From assembly GCF_025061645.1 (NCBI RefSeq), contig NZ_JANYMP010000026.1:89513-151107 (forward strand): DNA of 61,595 nt, read 5' to 3'. This DNA comes from Umezawaea endophytica (GTDB taxonomy: Bacteria > Actinomycetota > Actinomycetes > Mycobacteriales > Pseudonocardiaceae). Below, piece after piece: positions 26,983 to 37,200 of the stretch (within the stretch, counting starts at the first letter, position 1; every line of letters begins with the position of its first letter). The position numbers and the translations under genes are program-made. Under the pieces are notes generated by a model that did no database searches, was not told the origin of the DNA, and saw nothing but the letters and a program-made list of their open reading frames with translations.

Positions 26983-28146
26983 GTGCCCGACACCTATGAC
27001 GTCATCGTGATCGGCCTTGGTGGGATGGGCAGCGCCGCGGCGTACCGCCTCGCCGAACGCGGTCAGCGCGTGCTCGGCCTGGAGAAGTTCGCGCCCGTGC
27101 ACACCCAGGGCTCCAGCCACGGCGGGTCCCGCATCACCCGGCAGGCCTACTTCGAGGACCCCGCGTACGTGCCGCTGCTGCTGCGCGCGCACGAGATGTG
27201 GGACCAGATCGAGGCCGACTCGGACCGCGAGATCTTCCACCGCGTCGGCGGGATCATGGTCGGGCGGCCGGACTCCCGCACGGTCTCCGGCAGCCTCCGC
27301 TCGGCGCGGGAGTGGGACCTGCCGCACGAGCTGCTGGACGCCACCGAGATCCGCCGCCGCTTCCCGACCATGCGCCCGACCGACGAGGACATCGCCCTCT
27401 ACGAGGCGGGCGCGGGCCTGGTCGTGCCGGAGTCCAGCGTCGGCGCGCACCTCGACCTGGCCGCCAGGGCGGGCGCCGACCTGCGCTTCGAGGAGGAGGT
27501 CCTCTCCTGGACCGCCGACGACGGCGTCGAGGTGGTGACGTCGAAGGGCACGTACCGCGCCGAGCAGCTCGTGATCTGCCCCGGCGCCTGGGCCCCCGGC
27601 CTGCTGGCCGACCTCGGCGTCCCGTTCGTCGTCGAGCGCCAGGTCCAGTACTGGTTCGAGCCCGAGGGCGGCGCCGAGCCGTTCCTGCCCGACCGCCACC
27701 CCGTCTACATCTGGGAGAACCCCGAGGGCCGCCAGTTCTACGGCTTCCCCGCGCACAACGGCGTCGACGGCGGCGTGAAGGTCGCGTTCTTCCGCGGCGG
27801 CGACCCGTGCAGCCCGGACACCATCGACCGCACCGTGCACGACCACGAGGTCGCAGCGATGGCCGACTTCGTCGGCACGGCGATGCCCACGCTGCCCGGC
27901 ACGTTCCTGCGCGCGGCGACCTGCATGTACACCAACACCGCCGACGAGCACTTCGTCATCGCCCGCCACCCCGACCACCAGGCGGTGGTGGTCGCCTGCG
28001 GCTTCTCCGGCCACGGCTTCAAGTTCGTCCCCGTCGTCGGCGAGATCGTCGCCGACCTCGTCGCGAACGGCACGACCAGCCACCCGATCGCCCTCTTCGA
28101 CCCCGCACGGCTGACCGGCTCGGAAGAGAAGGTGACCACCGGATGA
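26983..28146 (+). CDS. Monomeric sarcosine oxidase / N-methyl amino acid oxidase family protein
   Basis: A 387-residue FAD oxidoreductase of the MSOX/N-methyltryptophan oxidase (SolA) family. It shows [23 protein letters not shown] at residues 5-27, the [23 protein letters not shown] block typical of these enzymes (about 44-66), and a C-terminal [16 protein letters not shown] and [16 protein letters not shown], the last containing residues near the covalent-flavin site in the family. It would oxidise sarcosine to glycine, formaldehyde and hydrogen peroxide. It starts 4 bases after the preceding stop and its stop overlaps the start of the Rieske oxygenase gene (ATGA-type). Confidence 0.85.
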   Translation: MPDTYDVIVIGLGGMGSAAAYRLAERGQRVLGLEKFAPVHTQGSSHGGSRITRQAYFEDPAYVPLLLRAHEMWDQIEADSDREIFHRVGGIMVGRPDSRTVSGSLRSAREWDLPHELLDATEIRRRFPTMRPTDEDIALYEAGAGLVVPESSVGAHLDLAARAGADLRFEEEVLSWTADDGVEVVTSKGTYRAEQLVICPGAWAPGLLADLGVPFVVERQVQYWFEPEGGAEPFLPDRHPVYIWENPEGRQFYGFPAHNGVDGGVKVAFFRGGDPCSPDTIDRTVHDHEVAAMADFVGTAMPTLPGTFLRAATCMYTNTADEHFVIARHPDHQAVVVACGFSGHGFKFVPVVGEIVADLVANGTTSHPIALFDPARLTGSEEKVTTG

Positions 28147-29261
28147 CCGCGACCGAGCAGCCGAGCAGCCTCATCTCCACGCTGGGCGGCCACTACTACA
28201 CCGACCCCGCCGTCTTCGCCGCCGAACAGGCCCGCATCTTCGAGCAGATGTGGTTCTGCGCGGTCCGGAGCTCGGACGTCCCCAACCCCGGCGACTTCCG
28301 CACCGTCACCGTCGGCCGCGAGAGCGTCATCGTCTCCCGCGCCAGGGACGGTTCCCTGAAGGCGTTCCTCAACGTCTGCCGCCACCGCGGCGCACGGCTG
28401 TGCACCACCGAGTCCGGCACGGTGAAACGCGCCTTCCAGTGCCCGTACCACGCCTGGACCTACGGCCTGGACGGGAAGCTCATCGCCGCCCCCAACCTCA
28501 CGTCCATGCCGGACGTCGACCGCGTCGAGTACGGCCTCACCACCGTGCACCTGCGCGAATGGCTCGGCTACGCCTGGATCACCCTCGCGGAGGACCCGCC
28601 CTCCTTCGCCGACACCGTGCAGAGCGCCGTCACCGAACGACTGGGCGACCTGAGCGCCATCGACGGCTACGAGATCGACGAACTAGAGGTCGGCAGACGC
28701 ATCCGATACGAGGTGAAGGCGAATTGGAAGCTCATCATCGAGAACTTCATGGAGTGCTACCACTGCGCCACGATCCATCCCGAACTGACCGAGGTGCTGC
28801 CCGAATTCGCGGATGGGTACGCCGCTCAGTACTACGTGGGACATGGCGCCGAATTCGGGTCGGAGATCGACGGCTTCACCGTGGACGGCAGTGAGGGCTT
28901 CGACAAGCTGGCGGGCGTCAGCGCCGACCAGGACCGGCGCTACTACGCCATCACCATCCGCCCGCAGGTCTTCATCAACCTCGTACCCGATCACGTGATC
29001 ATCCACCGGATGTACCCGATGGCGCCGGATCTCACGATCGTGGAGTGCGATTGGCTGTACGCGAAACAGGTAGTGGCAGAAGGCCGCGACGTCTCCCGCT
29101 CGGTCGAGTTGTTCCACCGGGTGAACGAACAAGACTTCGACGCCTGTGAGCGATGCCAGCCCGCCATGTCGTCACGCGCGTATGCCAAGGGCGGTGTACT
29201 AGTGCCATCGGAACACCACATCGGGCAGTTTCACGATTGGGTCGAACGGGTACTGGAGTGA
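28143..29261 (+). CDS. Rieske oxygenase alpha subunit, glycine-betaine monooxygenase-like
   Basis: A 372-residue aromatic-ring-hydroxylating-type oxygenase. The Rieske cluster ligands are CRHRGA (about residue 79) and CPYHAWTYG (about 100). The mononuclear iron site is [16 protein letters not shown] (two His; about 203-218). The sequence and context match GbcA/BmoA-type enzymes that demethylate glycine betaine to dimethylglycine rather than true aromatic dioxygenases; no beta subunit is present. Electrons would come from the ferredoxin and reductase encoded at 23467-22017. From about 28680 onward codons become visibly less GC-biased (CTA, AGA, CGA, GAT, CAT), a change within one gene that is unusual here. 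Confidence 0.82.
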   Translation: MTATEQPSSLISTLGGHYYTDPAVFAAEQARIFEQMWFCAVRSSDVPNPGDFRTVTVGRESVIVSRARDGSLKAFLNVCRHRGARLCTTESGTVKRAFQCPYHAWTYGLDGKLIAAPNLTSMPDVDRVEYGLTTVHLREWLGYAWITLAEDPPSFADTVQSAVTERLGDLSAIDGYEIDELEVGRRIRYEVKANWKLIIENFMECYHCATIHPELTEVLPEFADGYAAQYYVGHGAEFGSEIDGFTVDGSEGFDKLAGVSADQDRRYYAITIRPQVFINLVPDHVIIHRMYPMAPDLTIVECDWLYAKQVVAEGRDVSRSVELFHRVNEQDFDACERCQPAMSSRAYAKGGVLVPSEHHIGQFHDWVERVLE

Positions 29262-29265
29262 CGGT

Positions 29266-29300
29266 CCGAGGTTCCCTCGGCTAGGGGATGGACCATCCCC
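29266..29300. terminator. Two adjacent inverted repeats after the betaine operon
   Basis: CCGAGG/CCTCGG (29266-29271/29275-29280) and GGGGATGG/CCATCCCC (29284-29291/29293-29300) follow the oxygenase stop directly. A tandem terminator is likely; the second dyad, with only one base between its arms, could also be an operator for the small gene downstream. Confidence 0.5.
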
Positions 29301-29309
29301 CTTGTCGAG

Positions 29310-29594
29310 GTGAACGCTGCTGTGGTGATGGAGCAACGGCGCTCGCAGGTCTCGGACGAGGACCTGGTACTCATTCGACGGATTCAGCACCTGGCAAGGC
29401 GTGCTGAACGAACAGCGCACGACCACTCGAACTTCGTCGGCCCCCCGCCATCCCAGGAACACCTGGACCTGCTGGCGGAGATCCGCGCGCTCACCGAATC
29501 CCACCTCTCGGTGACGTCGAAGTCGATGATGCCCCGACAGGCCGAGCCAGCCGGGGAGAAACGAATCGCCTCATCGGCGGTGCGCTTCCCTTGA
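29310..29594 (+). CDS. Hypothetical protein
   Basis: A 94-residue polar, mostly helical protein (EDLVLIRRIQHLARRAERTAHDH; HLDLLAEIRALTES) without a recognised domain. Possible starts are GTG 29310, GTG 29322 and ATG 29328; GAGGTG at 29307-29312 would serve the later two. No signal peptide or cysteine. It stands alone between the oxygenase and an AraC-type regulator, so context gives no function. Confidence 0.5.
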   Translation: MNAAVVMEQRRSQVSDEDLVLIRRIQHLARRAERTAHDHSNFVGPPPSQEHLDLLAEIRALTESHLSVTSKSMMPRQAEPAGEKRIASSAVRFP

Positions 29595-29740
29595 CCGAAT
29601 CCCCGGCGGCGACCCCGCCGGGGGACCCAGGGGTTCACCGGGCGATTGGTGTCCGGGTGAAGTAGGGCCGGCGTCCGGGTGAGGGGGTTGCGTCGCGGGG
29701 CCGCTGTCCCCCGCGGTCGAAGCCCGCCGGGACGTCGACG

Positions 29741-30592
29741 ATGCTGTGCCCCGTGGAGTACGTGTCCAGAACACCGCGACCACCGCTGAACGGACTGATC
29801 GACGACCTCTACTACCTGGAGGGCGCACCGCCGTACGCCCGACTGACGCTGCCGCCGGCACCGTCGGCACTGCTCATCATCAACCTCGGCGCCCCGTTCC
29901 AGATCCGCGCGGCCACCGACATCAAACCGACCGACTACACCGACGGCTGCGTGATCACCACCCGCACCCGCACACTGGAGTTCGGCTACCCACTCCCCAC
30001 CCGATCAGTAGGCGTGCACTTCACACCGTGGGGCCTGGCACCGTTTCTACCGATGCCCGCGACCGAACTGCGCGACCGCCCGGTGACGGTGGAACAGGTC
30101 TGGGGACGCCCCGCCACCGCCGAACTGCGAGACCGCCTGGCCACGGCCAACGACCCGCACGAGATGCTGACGCTGCTGGAGAACGAGTTGACGCGACGAC
30201 TGCACGAAACCGCAGGCCTGGACCTGGTCCGCCACACGAGCAGCGTCATCGCAGCGACCAGGGGGGCGCTGTCGATCGGCGACCTGAGCACAGCGGCAGG
30301 CGTCAGCAGCACCCACCTGGCACAGCGGTTCAAACAACTCATCGGCGTCACACCAAAGCGACTGGCCCGCACCTACCGCTTCACCGCCACCGTGTTCGCG
30401 ATCAACCCCGCCGAACCGATCGACTGGAGCGACCTGGCAGGCAACGCGGGCTACTTCGACCAGGCCCACTTCAGCCACGAGTTCCGAGCCTTCACCGGCC
30501 TCACGCCAACCAGGTACGTAGAGGTTCGTCAACGATTCCTGCGCGAACACCCCGGCCACGCCTTGGACGGCTGGCCACTGCCCACCGATTGA
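29741..30592 (+). CDS. AraC family transcriptional regulator
   Basis: A 283-residue regulator. An N-terminal sensor domain (about residues 1-140; FGYPLPTRSVGVHFTPWGLAPFL) resembles that of AraC proteins with a DUF6597-like input. The C-terminal double HTH covers about 185-275, with IGDLSTAAGVSSTHLAQRFKQLIGVTPKRLARTYRF and AGYFDQAHFSHEFRAFTGLTPTRYVE. It is 65 bases upstream of a dihydrofolate-reductase-family gene on the same strand, a pairing seen often with this regulator type, so it may control that gene. A/C-ending codons are commoner here than in surrounding genes. Confidence 0.85.
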   Translation: MLCPVEYVSRTPRPPLNGLIDDLYYLEGAPPYARLTLPPAPSALLIINLGAPFQIRAATDIKPTDYTDGCVITTRTRTLEFGYPLPTRSVGVHFTPWGLAPFLPMPATELRDRPVTVEQVWGRPATAELRDRLATANDPHEMLTLLENELTRRLHETAGLDLVRHTSSVIAATRGALSIGDLSTAAGVSSTHLAQRFKQLIGVTPKRLARTYRFTATVFAINPAEPIDWSDLAGNAGYFDQAHFSHEFRAFTGLTPTRYVEVRQRFLREHPGHALDGWPLPTD

Positions 30593-30657
30593 TTTCTTAC
30601 AAGAACACCAGCTCACAACACGCTAGCTTTCGGGCACCCCAAACAGAGGAGAGCCCC

Positions 30658-31239
30658 GTGGGCAAGGTGGTCATGTACAGCTCGGTGTCGGTGGACGGCT
30701 TCATCGCAAACGAGAATGACCAACCCGGTCCACTGTTCGACTGGTTGACCAGTGGCGACGTTCCGTTGGACGACAGTGGTTACCTGAAGGTGTCGCAGAC
30801 CTCGTACGACTACACCCGCCCGTACTGGGACCAGATCGGGGTGACGATCGCAGGCCGCCATGTTTTCGACCTGACGGATGGCTGGGACGGAAAGCCGCCG
30901 AGCGGAATCGACCACGTAGTCGTCGTGACACACCGCCCAGCACCCGAGGGCTGGAACCCTGAGGCACCGTTCCACTTCGTTGACGGCATCGAGGCGGCAG
31001 TTGCCAAGGCACAGGAGTTGGCGGGTGACCGCGTGGTCGAGGTCGCCGCAGGCGACGTAGGCGGCCAGGTACTGGCAGCAGGCCTGATCGACGAGGTACG
31101 CATGGACGTCGTACCCGTCGTGCTCGGAACAGGCAAACGCTACTTCGGATCAACCCAAGCACAACACCTGCTGGAAGACCCTGACGTGGTAATCCAGGGC
31201 AACAGAGTGTTACATCTGCTCTACCGGCTACACCGCTGA
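30658..31239 (+). CDS. Dihydrofolate reductase family (RibD C-terminal-like) protein
   Basis: A 193-residue NADPH-binding reductase of the RibD C-terminal/YyaP type: MYSSVSVDGFIA at the N-terminus, GVTIAGRHVFDLTDGWDG in the middle, and GGQVLAAGLIDEVRMDVVPVVLGTGKRYF near residue 140-170. It is not the housekeeping folate enzyme. The GTG at 30658 follows GAGGAG. The physiological substrate is unknown. Its stop is followed by tandem short repeats and the structured repeat. Confidence 0.82.
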   Translation: MGKVVMYSSVSVDGFIANENDQPGPLFDWLTSGDVPLDDSGYLKVSQTSYDYTRPYWDQIGVTIAGRHVFDLTDGWDGKPPSGIDHVVVVTHRPAPEGWNPEAPFHFVDGIEAAVAKAQELAGDRVVEVAAGDVGGQVLAAGLIDEVRMDVVPVVLGTGKRYFGSTQAQHLLEDPDVVIQGNRVLHLLYRLHR

Positions 31240-31241
31240 CC

Positions 31242-31337
31242 GCCGACCACCGCAAAACCGGCACCAACAGCAGCCGACCACCTACGAAGCCGGACGCCGC
31301 CTACCGCCGACCACTTACGAATCCGGACGCCGCCTAC
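31242..31337 (+). repeat. Degenerate tandem repeat of about 32 bases
   Basis: GCCGACCAC begins copies at 31242, 31273 and 31306. Copies two and three (31273-31304 and 31306-31337) differ at only two positions and share CCGGACGCCGCCTAC at their ends; the first is more diverged. Related units follow the other repeat copy on the opposite strand near 39108-39170, so this tandem belongs to the same mobile or dispersed element. It is too short and irregular for CRISPR. Confidence 0.6.
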
Positions 31338-31676
31338 GCAGCGTGGCCGATTTTACTTGGGGGATTTGCCCCTTAAACTTGCGTCGGACGGCGGCTTCAC
31401 CTCCCCGCCGTTTTGGTCCGACGAAGGGGCAAATCTAGGGGCCCCAAGTCAAATCGGCCACATCCCCGCTGGATCCCCGGTACGCAACCCAGCCATGCTG
31501 TGACCTGCGGGTATGTTTTCGAGGGGTTCCCCCGCCACCCCGCTCGCGCAATTATTTCGATGTCTCCTTTTCTTTGTCAAGGCGGGAAAGATGCCTTGAC
31601 AAAGAAAAGGAGACACGAAGGGCGCTGGGGATGGGGCCGGCGGGGGAGGTCTGTGCCGGGGTCAGTTGCGTGCGTC
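31309..31676 (+). repeat. Structured inverted-repeat element, copy A
   Basis: About 370 bases here reappear, inverted, at 38778-39140 (copy B). Copy A holds two hairpins. The first is an interrupted palindrome of 119 bases at 31343-31461, bounded by GTGGCCGATTT and AAATCGGCCAC. The second has perfect 23-base arms at 31561-31583 and 31593-31615 around a 9-base loop (GGGAAAGAT). Between them lies a conserved unpaired stretch (GTGACCTGCGGGTATGTTTT and neighbours). No convincing gene lies within. The copy fills the spacer between convergent genes (30658-31239 and secA2). Differences from copy B in the stems are compensated on both arms. Confidence 0.9.
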
Positions 31677-31716
31677 CGTCACGTCCCAGCCACCACGCTT
31701 CCGGCCAAAGACAAAA

Positions 31717-31747
31717 CGCCTGCCACCCCCAGAGGGGACAGCAGGCG
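31717..31747 (-). terminator. Rho-independent terminator of secA2
   Basis: CGCCTGC (31717-31723) and GCAGGCG (31741-31747) pair, with an inner CCCC-AGA-GGGG stem. Read on the minus strand the hairpin is followed by TTTTGTC. It lies 16 bases after the secA2 stop. Confidence 0.8.
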
Positions 31748-31762
31748 CCTCGAAACCAACCC

Positions 31763-34072
31763 CTACTTACGTTTCACCATCTTCACCAACCCCTTGAACG
31801 TCTCCTCCAACCCGGAAGAGAACGGGTTGTCATGCACCAGATAAGTCCAAGTCGTATTCGGCCGCTTGACCCCAGCCGCAGCCAACTCCGCCCCCTCCGG
31901 ACCGATCTTCGCCTCGGCGAACGTCTCCTCCGCCGATTCCCAGGAATCCGGCACGATCCGGTTGAACGTGGGAATCGCCTCCCGGTGGAACTCGTCCAAC
32001 GGGTTCTGCCGCGCCAGCGCCCTCAGGTGGATGCCCTCACGCAGGTCCGTCAGGAACGTCAGGTGCTCACTCCACCGCTGATCCAGGTGGTACAGCGTGA
32101 TCAACCGAGCCGCCCCGACGAGGACCTCCTCCGAGACGTCCTCCTTCAACTCCGCCGCGCGCTCAGGAGCCCGCTTGGCCAACTCCTCCCAAGCCGCGTC
32201 CGTCGTCAGCACCTTGTTCCGGTGAGCCATCAGCAGTTCCCGCTGGTGCTCCACGAGCTTGTTGTACCGCCACGTGTTCCGGTGGATCTCCAGGTGCACG
32301 CCCTCGGCCACCCGCTGCGCGTGCTCGACCGTGTGCAGCGTCCCCGAGTCGGTGATCCGCCCGTCGTCGTCCACCTCGACCGGCTCGTCGTGGTCCGGCG
32401 CGAACTGCGTGACCAGCTCGTCCTGCAACGACCCGAAGAACACCGACCCACCGGGGTCGCCCTGACGGCCTGCGCGACCGCGCAACTGGTCGTCCAACCG
32501 GCTCGACGTGTGCCGACCGGACCCGACCACGTACAACCCGCCCAGTCCGACGATCCGCTCGTGGTCCTCACCGTCGTGCCCGCCCAGCCGGATGTCGGTA
32601 CCTCGACCGGCCATCTGCGTCGACACCGTGATCCGGTCGAACGACCCGGCGTCGGCGATGATCGTCGCCTCCTCGGCGTCGTTCTTCGCGTTCAGCACCA
32701 CCGGTTCCAACCCGGCCGCGCGCAGCTTCGTCGAGAGCCTCTCCGACTCGGCCACGTCCAGCGTCCCGACCAGGATCGGTCGCCCGGTCTCGTGAACGGA
32801 CGCGATCTCCTTGACGAGGGCCGCTTCCTTCAACTCCAGCGTCGTGTACAGCCGCGGCGCCTCGTCCTCCCGGATGCACTCCTGGTTCGACGGGATCACC
32901 AGGACTTCCAGGGTGTAGAACGTCCGGAGCTGCTCCGCCACCGCGACGGCCGTGCCGGTCATCCCGCACACCGTCGGGTACCGGTTCAGCAGCGCCTGCA
33001 CGGTGATCGAGTCCAGCACCTCGCCGGAGTCCGTCGCAGCGACGGACTCCTTCGCCTCGACGGCGGCCTGCAAGCCGTCGGGCCAGCGCTGCAAGCGGGC
33101 GATCCGGCCGCGGGTGTCGTTGATCAGGTGGACCTTGCCGTCGCGCACGATGTAGTCGATGTCGCGGTGCAGCAGGACGTGCGCGTGCAGGGCCACGTTG
33201 ACCTTGCTCAGCGTCGTCTGGACGTGCTCGTCGGAGTACAGGTCGATGCCGCCGAGCGTGCGCTCCACGGCCTCGGAGCCCGCGCCCGTCAGGTAGACGT
33301 TGCGCTCCTCGTCGTCGACCTCGAAGTGCAGGTCCTTGCGGAGCCTCCGCACCAGGTCGGCGATCACGGGGTCGGCGGCCTCGTTCGCGGTCGAGCCCGC
33401 GAGGACCAGCGGCACGCGGGCCTCGTCGACGAGCACCGAGTCGGCCTCGTCGACCAGCACCACGCGCGGCTTCGGGACGATCCGGTCCGCCTCGTCCACG
33501 GCCAGCCGGTCGCGCAGCACGTCGAACCCGATCTCGCTGACCGCCGCGTACGTCACCTCGGCCTCGTACGCCGCGCGCCGCTCCTCCGGCTTCGAGCTCT
33601 GGCTCAGCCACCCGACGGACACGCCGAGCAGCTCGTACAGCGGACCCATCCACTCGGCGTCGCGCTGGGCGAGGTAGTCGTTCACCGACGCCACGTGCAC
33701 CTGGTCGCCGCGCAGCGCGAACCCGGCCGCCGCGATGGCGCCGGACAGCGTCTTGCCCTCACCGGTCGCCATTTCGACGACGTGACCCTCCAGGAGCCCG
33801 AGGGCACCGAGGATCTGCACGTCGAACGGACGCAGACCGAGCGCGCGGTCGGCGGCCTCCCTGGCGAGCGCGCACACCTCTACCAGTTCGTCCTTGCCGA
33901 ACACGTCCCGTTCGCGCAGCTCCCCGGCCGCGGCGGTGAGCTCCTCGTCGCTGAGCGCGCCGACGCGCTCCTCGTGGGTGTTCACGGCGGCCAGCAGGGT
34001 CCGGTAGGGCGTGAGGTCGGCCGAGCCGGGGCGTTGTGCGAACCGACGCATCCGCTGCTTCAGCCGTGCCAT
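31763..34072 (-). CDS. secA2: Accessory Sec-system translocase ATPase SecA2
   Basis: A 769-residue SecA-type ATPase. Walker A is MATGEGKT at about 101-108, the DEAD-like box is VVLVDEADSV (about 210), and motifs QMAGRGTDIRLGG and LRGRAGRQGDPGGSVFF lie in the second nucleotide-binding domain. The protein is shorter than housekeeping SecA and lacks the C-terminal linker with the zinc-binding cysteines, as in mycobacterial SecA2. SecA2 exports a restricted protein set. ATG 34072 is preferred; GTG 34084 is possible. It is 204 bases downstream of the carboxylase gene and has a clear terminator. Confidence 0.88.
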   Translation of the reverse strand: MARLKQRMRRFAQRPGSADLTPYRTLLAAVNTHEERVGALSDEELTAAAGELRERDVFGKDELVEVCALAREAADRALGLRPFDVQILGALGLLEGHVVEMATGEGKTLSGAIAAAGFALRGDQVHVASVNDYLAQRDAEWMGPLYELLGVSVGWLSQSSKPEERRAAYEAEVTYAAVSEIGFDVLRDRLAVDEADRIVPKPRVVLVDEADSVLVDEARVPLVLAGSTANEAADPVIADLVRRLRKDLHFEVDDEERNVYLTGAGSEAVERTLGGIDLYSDEHVQTTLSKVNVALHAHVLLHRDIDYIVRDGKVHLINDTRGRIARLQRWPDGLQAAVEAKESVAATDSGEVLDSITVQALLNRYPTVCGMTGTAVAVAEQLRTFYTLEVLVIPSNQECIREDEAPRLYTTLELKEAALVKEIASVHETGRPILVGTLDVAESERLSTKLRAAGLEPVVLNAKNDAEEATIIADAGSFDRITVSTQMAGRGTDIRLGGHDGEDHERIVGLGGLYVVGSGRHTSSRLDDQLRGRAGRQGDPGGSVFFGSLQDELVTQFAPDHDEPVEVDDDGRITDSGTLHTVEHAQRVAEGVHLEIHRNTWRYNKLVEHQRELLMAHRNKVLTTDAAWEELAKRAPERAAELKEDVSEEVLVGAARLITLYHLDQRWSEHLTFLTDLREGIHLRALARQNPLDEFHREAIPTFNRIVPDSWESAEETFAEAKIGPEGAELAAAGVKRPNTTWTYLVHDNPFSSGLEETFKGLVKMVKRK

Positions 34073-34276
34073 GAGTGTGGTCACGGTGCCGAAACGTACG
34101 GCAAGGCGGTTGCGTTCCCGGTGTGGTGGGTGCTTCCTCCACCGTTGACGCAGGTCGCTGAGCTGTTCGGCCCAGCATTCACCCGTTCGCACCGCCCCAG
34201 CACACCTCGAAGCGCCAAAACTGTCGGACCCCGGCCGTAGCGTGTGCGTCGGGGGGCCTTCACGCACGGGGGACCT

Positions 34277-37200
34277 CTACCAGGTGTCGATGTACGGCCG
34301 TTTCTTGCCCGAGGCGCGCGGGACGGCCGGGTCGAACCCCGTCGTGATCCAGCGCCGCGTGTCCGCCGGGTCGATCACGTCGTCGACCTCGAACGCCCCC
34401 GCCAGGTTCAGCGCCTTGCCGTGGTCGTAGGAGGCGGCGACCATCCGGTCGAACGCCGCCCGCCGTTCCTCCGGGTCGGCGATGGCCTCCAGTTCCCGCC
34501 GGAACCCGAGTTTCACGGCGCCCTCCAACCCCATGGGGCCGAACTCGCCGCTCGGCCAGGAGACGGTGAACCCCGGCACGGCCAGGCTGCCGCCCGCCAT
34601 CGCCTGCGCGCCGAGCCCGTAGGCCTTGCGCAGCACCACCAGGCCGAACGGCACGTCCAGGTTGGCCGCCACGACCATCATCCGGCTCAGGTGCCGCACG
34701 GTCGCCGTGCGCTCCGCGTCCGGACCGACCATGAACCCCGGTGTGTCGCACAGCGACAGGACCGGCAGGTCGAACGCGTCGCAGAGCTGGAGGAACCTGG
34801 CCGCCTTGTCCGCCGCGTCCGCGTCGATCGCGCCGCCGAGGTGGGCCGGGTCGTTGGCGATCAGGCCGATTGGCCTGCCCTCGACGCGGATCAGCGCGGT
34901 GACGATCCCCCGGCCGAACGCCCGGCGCAGCTCCAGCACCGAGTCGGTGTCCGCGAGGGTGTCGACGACCGCGCGCACGTCGTACGCGCGGAGCCGGTTC
35001 TCCGGGATGGCGTGCCGCAGCAGGCGCTGGTCCGGCGCCGTCCACCCTGGCACCGGTCCGGTGAAGTAGGAGAGGTACTTCCTCGCCACGGCAACGGCTT
35101 CCGCCTCGTCGGCGACCGCGACGTCGACCACCCCGTTGGGGACCTGGACGTCCATCGGACCGATGTCCTCCGGGCGGAACACGCCCAGCCCGCCGCCCTC
35201 GACCATGGCCGGACCGCCCATGCCGATGTTCGCGTCGGCGGTCGCGATGATCACGTCGCAGGTGCCGAGCAGCACGGCGTTGCCCGCGAAGCAGCGGCCC
35301 GAGACGACGCCCACCAGCGGCACCGCGCCGCTGAGCTTCGCCATGGCGTGGAACGAGCCGGTGTCCAGGCCGCTGACCAGACCGTGGTCGGTGTCGCCCG
35401 GCCGACCGCCGCCGCCTTCGGCGAACAGGACCACGGGCAGGTGGCGCTGTTCGGCCAGCGCGAGCATCCGGTCCAGCTTGGCGTGGTTGCGGACGCCCTG
35501 CGTGCCCGCCAGAACCGTGTAGTCGTAGGACATCACGACGGACCGGTGGCCGTCGATCGTGCCGATCCCGGCCACCAAGCCGTCCGCGGGCGTGCGGTCG
35601 ACCAGCTCCTCCAACGTCCGGCGCTGGCGTTGCGCGGCGACGGCCAGACCGCCGTACTCCACGAAGCTGTTGTCGTCGCAGAGGTCCGCGACGTTCTCCC
35701 TGGCCGTGCGGCGGCCGGTCCGGTGGCGCTTCGCCTCGGCGTCCGGACGGCGGAAGTCGTGTCGTGCCAACACTTCCGCGAGGTCCGGTCGGATGGCGTC
35801 GAGGTCGATCCGCTCGACCTCCCCGGTCTCCGCGAGGTCGCCGCCCTCGGCCACCGGCGCGCCCTCGGCGACCGTGTCGCCCACCGCCACCAGCGCACGG
35901 CCGGAGCCGGTGGCGATGACGTGCTGCATCTTCATCGCCTCCACGACGACCGCGCCGGGGTCGACCGCGACGACCGTGCCCGCCACGGGGGAGCGGGGGC
36001 CGTCCTGGCAGGTCGGAGCCGGGAGGGCGTCCAGGGAACCGGTGTGCGTGTCGGACAGGTCCCGGTCCAGCAGGTCGCGGAGGAACCCGAGGTTCGTGGG
36101 AACGCCGTCGACGCGGAACTCGGCGAGCGCGCGGCGCGCCTTGCGCAGCGCGGTGTCGAGGTCGTCGGCGTGCACGACGAGCTTGGCCAGCAGCGCGTCG
36201 AAGCGGTCGCTCGCCCGGTAGCCGCCGTAGGCGTGGGTGTCCACGCGGACGCCGGGGCCCGTCGCCGGTTGGAACGCCGTGACCGTGCCCGCGGAGGTCA
36301 GCGTGACGCGGAGCTGGACGGCGCAGCCGCGTTCCCGGTGCGCGAGGTCCGGGTCCTCGCCCGCGGCGATCAGGAGCTGGGCGCGCACGAGGTCGAGACC
36401 GGTGACCTCCTCGGTCACCGTGTGCTCGACCTGGAGCCGCGGATTGGCCTCCAGGAAAACGAAACCGCCGTCCGGGGACACCAGGAACTCGACCGTGCCG
36501 ACACCCCGGTACGCCACGGCCTCCGCGATCCGCGCAGCGGCGTCGTGCAGCGCCTTGCGCAGGTCCGGGTCCAGCCGCGGCGCGGGGGCGATCTCGACGA
36601 CCTTCTGGTGGTCCCGCTGGAGGCTGCAATCGCGGTCGCCGAGCACGGTCGTGCCGACGACCTGCACCTCGACGTGCCGGGCCCGCGTCAGCAGGCGTTC
36701 CAGGTAGACCGCGCCGTCGCCGAACGCGGCCAGCGCCTCGGCCCGGCAGCGGTCGAGCGCGGCGGGCAGGTCGGCCACGTCGTGGACCTGCCGCATGCCC
36801 TTACCGCCACCGCCCGCGACGGCCTTGACCATGACCGGACCGTGCTCGGCGAAGAACGCCCGCGCGGCCTCGGCGTCCACGGGGCCCGTACCCGGCAGCA
36901 CGGGAACGCCCAGTTCCACGGCGAGCGCGCGGGCACGGCTCTTGTCGCCCAGCAGCGCCAGCACGTCCGGACCGGGCCCGACGAACACCAGACCGGCGTC
37001 GGCGCACGCCCGCGCGAAGCCCGCGTTCTCGGACAGGAAGCCGTAACCGGGGTGGACGGTGTCGCAGCCGTGGTCCAGCGCGACCCGCACGAGGCGGTCG
37101 ACGTCGAGGTACGGAGCCGGTCCGACGCCGTCCAGCCCGACGGCGACGTCGGCCAGCCGGACGTGCAGGGCGTCCGCGTCATCGGCCGAGTGCACCGCCA

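Noticed and set aside
31242-31337. The short tandem repeat as a CRISPR array.
   Set aside because: Units abut with one base or no spacer between them, are degenerate, and no cas gene is present.
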